A stretch of DNA of 53,314 nt from Zooshikella harenae (lineage in GTDB: Bacteria; Pseudomonadota; Gammaproteobacteria; Pseudomonadales; Zooshikellaceae), in assembly GCF_018837975.1 (NCBI RefSeq), contig NZ_JAGSOY010000034.1:1-53314 (forward strand), read 5' to 3'. Made by a program: the position numbers and the translations under genes. Below, piece by piece: positions 47,501 to 53,314 of this stretch; positions within the stretch are counted from its first letter, which is position 1; each line of letters begins with the position of its first letter. The notes under the pieces were generated by a model, which was not told the DNA's origin, searched no databases, and worked only from the letters and a program-made list of their open reading frames with translations.

Positions 47501-50500
47501 GGCAGAATGGTTGTGCTCCAGGGTATTAAAATGGGGCGTGCACTGCAGAGATATAGAACGCCTTATTCCGCAGGTGAAACCTATACCATTGAGTTTGAAG
47601 TAAATGCAGATAGTACAACCGCTTACTTTTATTCTAAAGGTAAAACCCGTGCAGAGGGTTTTAGTCAGCGACTAGAAAATCATGGCTTTAAGTCTGTCAA
47701 TGTTGAGTTATTTGCAACAGGAGTCAGAAATGATGATGACCAGACTGTTGCTTTTACCGGTTTTCAAGAGCAAGGCCAGTTGGCTTTAGATAACTATCAG
47801 TTACGCTATCGCGTAGCAGGTACAGAAAATTTCACTCCAGTAAGCCTTAATGAAGAACAGGAGTTTGCTTGGAATAACTGGCCTGACGGGCAAGCTTACG
47901 AGCTAGAGTTAACAGATAAAAAAACGGGTAAGGTATACCTTGCGCAAACTACGGGCACTGCAGAAACACTGCAGTTTAAACCTGAGCAGGATAATACAGC
48001 GCCTGCAACATCGGGTGTATTTATCAATAATATGGTGCCCAAAGGACAATGGACACATTATCAGCAAATTACCACCAAAGTATTTAATGCTGAAGGTCAG
48101 TTGGTAGGTGAAGGTACTATTTCGCCTGCTGATTTTGCCGAGTACCAAGGTCAAATAAAAATTGGGGATCAGCTATTATCTGCAGGACAATATCAGCTTG
48201 AAATTATTTTTACGGATAACAGTGGTAAACAATTAGCACCACTCAGTATAGGTTACCAAGTCGGTAATACGGATACACCCCTTCAGCAGTCTTTACAGTG
48301 GACATCACCCAAACAAGCAGGTGAGCTTGATGTGTTGCGTGTGCGAAAAGTGGGGAGTAATAACTGGCAAACATTAACGATTACCCAAGATGCTCATGGT
48401 AAAAATAAGGCTGATTTAACATCGTTAGCGCTTGGCCAATATGAATATCAAATTAATTATTTAAATAATGATGGTCAGATTAGTTATCAATTAACAGGTA
48501 GTATTGATACGACTCGATCAGGTGATACAACACACTCTGGTATTACAAGTGTAGAAGCTGAAGCAGAAAGCATAACGTACCAGCAAGTACATAATAAATA
48601 TGATGTATTACAGGGTGTTATATCAGCAGAAGAACAACAAAATCTGGAAAAAATCGACTGCACTACTTATCGGGATGATGGTCGCTATCCGCTTGCCGAA
48701 AATACAATCACAATCGATGACTGGGTGAACTTTAAAGGTGATGTCACTTTACTTCCCCATCATGTCAATAATCGTCCTTTACTTAAGAATGGTGAAGGCT
48801 ATCGCGTTGAAATTAATCTCCACTATAAAGATGGTACTGTTGTTACCAAGGCGCCGATTGAGTTTGAGTTTGGAGATGATTTTTATACCGTCAATCAAAC
48901 TTTACGCTGGCCCGTTGTTGAGACACATATTCCTTTTACAGAGCGTCATGAATTTCGCTATCGAGTAAATGGTTCGGAAGATGAGTTTATCTCTGTGCCT
49001 GTGGTACGAGAAGGCGATGAGTTTGTTGTTCAACTGACAGGATTGATTCCAGGTGAAGGCTATGAATACCGTATTAAGCATCTTGATGACCAGTTAGCAC
49101 ACATTGGTGGAGGGGAGTATGATGTAGAACTGTGGGGACTGTTTTCAGCGCAGTTAGGGCAGTCAACCAAAAACGTTAGCGTTAATTATGATCGTATCAT
49201 TTCTGAATCGGATGATAGCGGTGCATTAACGGGCGTTATTTCACCAGAAGAAGCAACGTTGATTGACTCTGTGGGTGTAAGTGTTCGTCAAGAGCGGGCT
49301 GATGGCAGTGAACAGACTTTGAGCCGTGCTAAAACTTACATCAGTAGTTATAAAAATTATCAGGGTGAAGTTAACTTAGGCATGCCTGGCGGGTTAAAAC
49401 CCGGAAAATACACCATCGTCGTACAAAAATTTTATCGAAATGGTGAAGTAAAACATGAGCGCTTTGACTATGAAGTAGGTGCTCAACCTCAGCTAAATAA
49501 AACACACCGATTGCGTATTCCTGTGGCTAACTTGCCCGTTGATATTAATCAGCCAAATGTACAACTCAGCTATCGCTTAAAACAATTAGGTGAGGCGTTT
49601 ACTGCAATTGATGTAAATAGTATTCGCTCTGCAGATGGGCAATATCTTGAGTTAAATTTAGACCAGTCTCGAGAAGCCGCTTATGATTTTGACTTAAAAA
49701 TTGTCAGTGATCAGGGGGAATTTCAAGGTCGGGCCTCGGTGATATTGGATGCTAATACCGATGGTAATTATTTACTGAAGTTTGGTGATACGTTAGGGAA
49801 TGATATTGCTGGGCGTTTTACTCATCGCTTGTACAGCCAAGATGGTTTATTGGTCGGTGAGTTGGATGCTGAAGGCTTTTTAGTTGAGCATCGTTATGAT
49901 GCTGCAGGGCAAAAAATTAGCACGACACGTTATGCCAATGCTACAGGTTACCCGAGTAAACAGCAGTTATTTTTAGATATTAATGAGCTGAGGCCAGAGG
50001 TCAGTGTTAATGATCAAACTACACATTTTATTTATGATGATTTAGGCCAGCATGTTGCTACTGTTGATGCTGAAGGTTATTTGACGGAAACCGTTTACGA
50101 TAGTTTAGGGCAAGTCGTACAAATTATTGGTTATCGACAACGGATTAATTATCAACAACAAACCCTGACTGAATTACGTGTATTAGCGACAGGTAGTGAA
50201 CCTAACCGTGTTGAACACCACGAATATGATGAGCGTGGACGTCTGATAAAACAGACAGCGGCAAACGGTTTGGTAACCCATAATGAATATGATGTGATGG
50301 GTAACTTAATCACCGTTACTCAAGGCCAGGCAACTGATCATAGCCAGATACGTTATCAAACCAAACGTTATGATCAATTAGGTCGTGTCACGGCAGAATT
50401 AACGGCAACGGGTGCCAAACAGCTCGCGGCGGCTACCACAGATGCTGAACGTGAAATCATTTGGCAAAAACAAGCCATTTTATTTTCGTATAATGAGCGT

Positions 50501-53314
50501 GGTTGGTTAATCAGTAAAACTTACCCAGAAGTTAATGCACTCGAAAGTGGACAAAATAAAAGTCACCCTCAACATTTAACACAATGGTTTTTTTATAATA
50601 AAGGTGGTCAGCTTCGTTTTAGTATCGATAGCCAAGGTGCAGTGAATGAGCTGCGTTATAATACGCTTGGTGAAAAAATAGCGAGCATTGACTATGCCAC
50701 CGCGTTACCTGTTAATAACGCATTAACGGGGGGATTAGAAAGCACAGAATTACGTGAAAAAATAAAAGGCATTGCAAACCCTGAGCAAGATCAAGTTACC
50801 CATTTTGAATACAACAAACGTGGCCTATTAGCCAAGTCAACAACGGCCGGTGGTAGTGTCAGCCAATATCAATACAACAGTTTTGGTGAAGTCAGCAGGC
50901 TGGCAAAAAGTATTCAAGCCGCAAACAATAAATTTCAAATCGCATCATTTGAATATGATTTACGTGGGTTAGCCATCACTAAAACCCTGTCAGTTGAGGG
51001 TTTAACACAAAGTGATCTTACGCAAACAGAAACTATAACCTACGATGCCTTTCAGCGAAAAAGCAAGGTGCAACAAGGCGAATTTATTCGTCAACAATTT
51101 AGTTATAGCCGCTTAAACCAAGTTGTCAGTGAGCTTAATGCGGCCGGTGATGCAACGCAGGTCGCGTATGATGCGTTTGGCCGTAAAGTGTCCGTGACGG
51201 ATCGCCAAGGCAATACCACCACCTATCACTATGATGATCAGCAACATCAGTTGAAAGTGGTGTCCGCCACAGGTGAACAGCTCATTACGCAATACGACCA
51301 GTTTGGTGAAAAAGCGGCTTTAATTGATGCGGTTGGGACGCGTACCGAGTATCACTATGATGAAGCCGGACGCGTTCAACGGATTACTCAACACAGTGCA
51401 GACGGTGAACTGTTAAAAACCGTTGAGCAGCATAAATACAATACACTTGGTTGGAAGCAGAAAACAGTAGCGACTAATGGACTAGTCACAACCTACCAGT
51501 ATGATGCGGCTGGAAAGCTGTTAAAACAAACCGTTGATCCTGAAGGTAAAGCTCAAGTCACTTCTCATGAAGTGGATGTGCGTGGCCGAGTGATTAAAAC
51601 CACCACGCCAGATGGCGTGCAAACGCTAACTGCTTATGATGCTGAAGGTCGGGTGAGCCAGATCACGCGACAGGCTGGAGAGCAGCAGCGTATCACCCGT
51701 TATCGCTATGATGAGCAAGGCAATAAAGTGGCTGAGCAAACATATTCAGCATCACTTGTTAATGGTCAGCAGAGTGAGCTTAAACTCTGGCGGGAAAATC
51801 ACTACCAATATGATGGTTTGGGTCGATTACAGGCTAAGGTCGTTGATCCCAGTGGTTTAGCGCAAACCACCCAGTATCAATATGACGAGCAAAATAATCT
51901 TATTGCTGAAACCAATAGTTTGGGGCAGACCACTTACCATGCCTATAACATCGATAATCAGCGTATTTACTCAGTTGATGCCCAAGGTGGCGTGACCCTT
52001 GTTAAATACACCAAAACCGGTCAAATCTGGCTAACCGAACAACTGGCTAAACCCATCAGTACCGAAGGGCTTGAGCTTGCCCTTAAGCAGGCCAGTGAGC
52101 CGAGAGTGGTTATTGAGCAGCGTATTACTGATCGTAGCTCGCCACAGCAGACTGAGCATAATCATCGCAGTTATACCCTCTATGATGCTGATGGCCGTAA
52201 AGCCATGACTATCGACAACCTTGGGGGGGGGACTGAATTTGTTTATAACAGCCGAGGTGCGTTGGCTCAAAGCGTACGCTATACACAACACTTATCTGAT
52301 GTTCATCAGTTGGCTGAAGCCCAGGATTTGGCGGCTGCTAAAGCTCAAGTCCGTGCCGCAACTACAGATGAAAAGCCTGCGTATACTCAAACTACGTTGT
52401 TCGATCAGTTGGGACAGGCACGGTTTATCGTTGATGCCAATGGCAGCTTGACTGAAAAACACTACGATATCAGTGGGCAGGTGGTGCGTGAGCTGAAGTA
52501 TGACTTGGCAGCGGTCGAAGCATTGAAGCTGGATAAGGCCAATTTGCTTGAACTTACTGACCAACAACTGGAGGCTAAGCTACAAGCCTGGCTGGCTGAA
52601 AGTGAAACGACTGAAAGCGGAGAAAAAATAAAGCACCAGCTTAGCTATCAACAAACTGACTATGTTTACAATCAGCTGGGCCAAACATGCTTCACCATTG
52701 ATGCAGCCGGATATATAAACCGTTTGAGTTATGATCAAGCGGGCCAGGTGGTCGCTAGTTATCGTTATCAGCAACCACTAAGCCGTGAGTTGCGGCAGGG
52801 GGGGCGTTTAGGCCAGCCATTAGCCTTGGCTCAGCTTACCGAGTATGTTGCAGAACACAATACGACTGTTGAGGCCAAGCAGTATGTTTATGATGCGGCA
52901 GGGCGTAAGCGATTTGAAATCGACAGTATGGGCTATGTTACGGTCTTCAGTTACGATGCTCTGGATCAGCTGCTCAGTACGACCCGTTATACTCAGCCAA
53001 TTAGTTATGACCCATCACCCACTGAAGCATCAGTTAATCAGGCTATCCGAAAACTGCATGGCGTATCTACCCACCAACACTATGATGCACTAGGCCGCAC
53101 TCAGCTGGAAATCGATGCCCTAGGCCATGTTACCGCCCATGAATACGATGCCCTGGGCCAGTTACGCCGCACGGTGCGTTATGCCCAAGCCCTGGATGAA
53201 GGCCTCCGCACTGGATCGACCACTGAGATCGCCGCGCGCTTGTCTGGACTGCGTCATGCGCAGGATCAGGCCACCGTCTATCGCTATGATGCCGCGGGCT
53301 ATAAAACCGCGTTA
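44549..53314 (+). CDS. giant RHS/YD-repeat protein, 3' end outside the window
   Basis: A frame with no stop that I could find from ATG 44549 (an in-frame TGA lies at 44534) to the window edge, at least 2,922 codons. There is no signal peptide. The N-terminal segment (about residues 30-70, with NQVFLNAATGNLILQQ and LTQTYNSQG) is typical of RHS toxins. A first YD-repeat block covers about residues 150-850 (YDDAGNL, YDGLGRV, YDEAGRL). A LamG-like beta region follows (about 895-1060), then an alternating array of two Ig-like modules (1064-1741) and a second YD block (about 1755-2922). In known systems such shells encapsulate a C-terminal toxin, but this end is not in the window and no immunity gene can be seen. 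A ribosome site is weak (GAGAAAAG). Function as a polymorphic toxin or surface protein is inferred. Confidence 0.9.
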   Translation, partial: MVALVSGSNLGLFNHLVLGNGAGSKVGQGNNQVFLNAATGNLILQQHSDELSALGLDTQLTQTYNSQGQHNDARNQSWLLNQHRYLTDLPEKVAEGSKLRRANGDGSFSEYHFDSEKQAYISSDGSGAHDQIRFDQEKKLWIWQEGTSGVVEHYNSDGQLVSRKDRDGHLLNFSYENNLLSRITDASGQQTILSYIQVSGKTLLNQIATSYVNDQGKTQETINQRFEYDQQGRLSAVIIDLTPEDNTIADGNIFRTDYQYDGNSLRIKQIEQSDGVIQQFTYKKMGEQYRIVRIEDGKGVGFTLDYNTTQRLTTVRNDKGETSFYRFDEQDRLTSITQPAVNHQRPVLSYTYDEAGNITSVTDAKNQVTQRQYDDAGNLLTEIIGNQVNYFRYNENNQIIAKANYTLAKPGTIDDIGHLADLPENAAITRMVYDQQGHLRYTISAEGRIQAWDYNAQGLMVEHRVYSNVQFSLADYTAEKNISLSAIDTFLNAQPQAQYQRTTNDYDARGMVARITQWTGNQAQQKTHYIYSAFGQLLKTINDKGVVEQFTYDGLGRVLSKEKAGQRLSTVQYNDAQQAIVTTTANGLSTTQVFDSAGRLVTESTVATDETVTGKQRLFYDEAGRLVVKEAADGARSYLFYNEAGRKAGTIDETGKVTRFSYDANGLLVATREYSTRVDTSALVAQDGEVNLKLMKLTAWLPAESAADRSSYAIYDAQGREQYTIDAEGFVTETIYNAQGKQVAKHRYEQPLSSEQLTDAANYSAGDINRLIGSYSYVLMDNTTWTTDRQPDQPYTYTSSALLQHRELHAYEDVLKLSGERVNRNPVQPYPVQTGYDYTLRSVQKAGAQTLQLVGARTSEQPMVKVEGQAQPIASPAISLALTREGALTKLASLSETFSGNKSNAADYWQGDQGFITLTDQGFDITQPGSKNSARKVTLKSQRSYLTTKGYHLKTDVKINDTSGSLILTVNGDNGKQHRVRLISGRMVVLQGIKMGRALQRYRTPYSAGETYTIEFEVNADSTTAYFYSKGKTRAEGFSQRLENHGFKSVNVELFATGVRNDDDQTVAFTGFQEQGQLALDNYQLRYRVAGTENFTPVSLNEEQEFAWNNWPDGQAYELELTDKKTGKVYLAQTTGTAETLQFKPEQDNTAPATSGVFINNMVPKGQWTHYQQITTKVFNAEGQLVGEGTISPADFAEYQGQIKIGDQLLSAGQYQLEIIFTDNSGKQLAPLSIGYQVGNTDTPLQQSLQWTSPKQAGELDVLRVRKVGSNNWQTLTITQDAHGKNKADLTSLALGQYEYQINYLNNDGQISYQLTGSIDTTRSGDTTHSGITSVEAEAESITYQQVHNKYDVLQGVISAEEQQNLEKIDCTTYRDDGRYPLAENTITIDDWVNFKGDVTLLPHHVNNRPLLKNGEGYRVEINLHYKDGTVVTKAPIEFEFGDDFYTVNQTLRWPVVETHIPFTERHEFRYRVNGSEDEFISVPVVREGDEFVVQLTGLIPGEGYEYRIKHLDDQLAHIGGGEYDVELWGLFSAQLGQSTKNVSVNYDRIISESDDSGALTGVISPEEATLIDSVGVSVRQERADGSEQTLSRAKTYISSYKNYQGEVNLGMPGGLKPGKYTIVVQKFYRNGEVKHERFDYEVGAQPQLNKTHRLRIPVANLPVDINQPNVQLSYRLKQLGEAFTAIDVNSIRSADGQYLELNLDQSREAAYDFDLKIVSDQGEFQGRASVILDANTDGNYLLKFGDTLGNDIAGRFTHRLYSQDGLLVGELDAEGFLVEHRYDAAGQKISTTRYANATGYPSKQQLFLDINELRPEVSVNDQTTHFIYDDLGQHVATVDAEGYLTETVYDSLGQVVQIIGYRQRINYQQQTLTELRVLATGSEPNRVEHHEYDERGRLIKQTAANGLVTHNEYDVMGNLITVTQGQATDHSQIRYQTKRYDQLGRVTAELTATGAKQLAAATTDAEREIIWQKQAILFSYNERGWLISKTYPEVNALESGQNKSHPQHLTQWFFYNKGGQLRFSIDSQGAVNELRYNTLGEKIASIDYATALPVNNALTGGLESTELREKIKGIANPEQDQVTHFEYNKRGLLAKSTTAGGSVSQYQYNSFGEVSRLAKSIQAANNKFQIASFEYDLRGLAITKTLSVEGLTQSDLTQTETITYDAFQRKSKVQQGEFIRQQFSYSRLNQVVSELNAAGDATQVAYDAFGRKVSVTDRQGNTTTYHYDDQQHQLKVVSATGEQLITQYDQFGEKAALIDAVGTRTEYHYDEAGRVQRITQHSADGELLKTVEQHKYNTLGWKQKTVATNGLVTTYQYDAAGKLLKQTVDPEGKAQVTSHEVDVRGRVIKTTTPDGVQTLTAYDAEGRVSQITRQAGEQQRITRYRYDEQGNKVAEQTYSASLVNGQQSELKLWRENHYQYDGLGRLQAKVVDPSGLAQTTQYQYDEQNNLIAETNSLGQTTYHAYNIDNQRIYSVDAQGGVTLVKYTKTGQIWLTEQLAKPISTEGLELALKQASEPRVVIEQRITDRSSPQQTEHNHRSYTLYDADGRKAMTIDNLGGGTEFVYNSRGALAQSVRYTQHLSDVHQLAEAQDLAAAKAQVRAATTDEKPAYTQTTLFDQLGQARFIVDANGSLTEKHYDISGQVVRELKYDLAAVEALKLDKANLLELTDQQLEAKLQAWLAESETTESGEKIKHQLSYQQTDYVYNQLGQTCFTIDAAGYINRLSYDQAGQVVASYRYQQPLSRELRQGGRLGQPLALAQLTEYVAEHNTTVEAKQYVYDAAGRKRFEIDSMGYVTVFSYDALDQLLSTTRYTQPISYDPSPTEASVNQAIRKLHGVSTHQHYDALGRTQLEIDALGHVTAHEYDALGQLRRTVRYAQALDEGLRTGSTTEIAARLSGLRHAQDQATVYRYDAAGYKTAL
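47740..49770 (+). repeat. alternating B-A-B-A-B-A-B Ig-like module array inside the RHS protein
   Basis: Two module types of roughly 70-100 residues alternate. Type A (about 48002-48270, 48599-48890, 49220-49480) shows G-V-[IF], later [YF]-x-G-[EDQ]-[VI], then G-x-Y and a closing [YF]-x-[VF]-G; two copies share GVIS-[AP]-EE. Type B (about 47740-47950, 48290-48500, 48897-49160, 49500-49770) shows [RQ]-[LF]-[RS]-YR-like strands, L-x-L and a YE[YL]-x-[IL] strand. The copies are diverged and were aligned by eye. Confidence 0.6.
52223..52231 (+). repeat. nine-G homopolymer in the RHS coding sequence
   Basis: Nine consecutive G encode Gly-Gly-Gly in frame, between DNL and TEFVYN. In other YD repeats of the protein this site has one or two Gly at most (for example DAQGGVT). 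A tract of this length is prone to slippage. Confidence 0.7.

Noticed and set aside
52223-52231. G9 tract as a frameshift that breaks the RHS gene
   Set aside because: The frame before and after the tract is the same, and the YD-repeat pattern continues on both sides.
44652-53093. Short frames on both strands inside the RHS gene
   Set aside because: They are shadows of one continuous plus-strand frame, which I spot-checked at intervals of about 1 kb from 45 to 53 kb.
1-53314. CRISPR arrays, tRNA or rRNA genes and prophage modules
   Set aside because: I saw no regularly spaced direct repeats, no cloverleaf-like sequence with a CCA end, and no phage structural genes. A tRNAscan or Infernal search would be decisive.

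Overview
The window comes from an AT-rich gammaproteobacterial chromosome. The gene order radA ... thiE-hemL-(membrane protein) ... DUF1820 - miaB - ybeZ-ybeY-corC-lnt ... leuS-lptE-holA is the block known from Pseudomonas and its relatives. The low GC (about 40 percent by eye), the giant RHS protein and the long accessory stretches fit a marine, Oceanospirillales-like bacterium better than Pseudomonas itself. That taxonomic call is an inference.

Bases 1-24,000 are mainly core genome. tnaA (tryptophanase) lies beside holA-lptE-leuS. A small unknown gene and an ElyC/YdcF-like gene follow on the other strand. The lnt-corC-ybeY-ybeZ operon and miaB are tightly packed on the minus strand. Two small plus-strand genes (DUF1820 and an unknown), a Sel1-repeat protein, the thiE-hemL-membrane protein operon, radA with a PA4608-like PilZ gene, ettA and glyA complete the core part.

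Bases 24,000-28,900 hold a divergent AraC regulator/MFS transporter pair, an alanine/serine-glyoxylate aminotransferase and a Cof-type HAD phosphatase. With glyA next door they could form a small glycine/serine/glyoxylate neighbourhood.

From 29,000 the window is accessory. It holds an M9 collagenase with two Ig-like domains, a metallophosphoesterase, a DUF1287 protein, a class D beta-lactamase, an FGE-fold protein coupled to a CarG/CpmJ-like protein, and an IS5-type transposase relic. Then come four consecutive secreted collagen-like proteins (37,022-43,763). Each has a signal peptide, a LamG-like domain, about 100 residues of Gly-X-Y with a single interruption, and a conserved small Cys module. 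Two of them also carry a further Cys-containing beta module, in five copies overall. The collagenase and the collagen-like cluster lie within 14 kb.

The last 8.8 kb is one uninterrupted plus-strand frame of at least 2,922 codons that runs off the window. It encodes an RHS/YD-repeat giant whose centre contains an alternating B-A-B-A-B-A-B array of two Ig-like module types. Its C-terminal tip, where a toxin would be expected, lies outside the window. The collagen-like cluster with its unnamed Cys modules and the modular RHS giant are the best candidates for undescribed biology.
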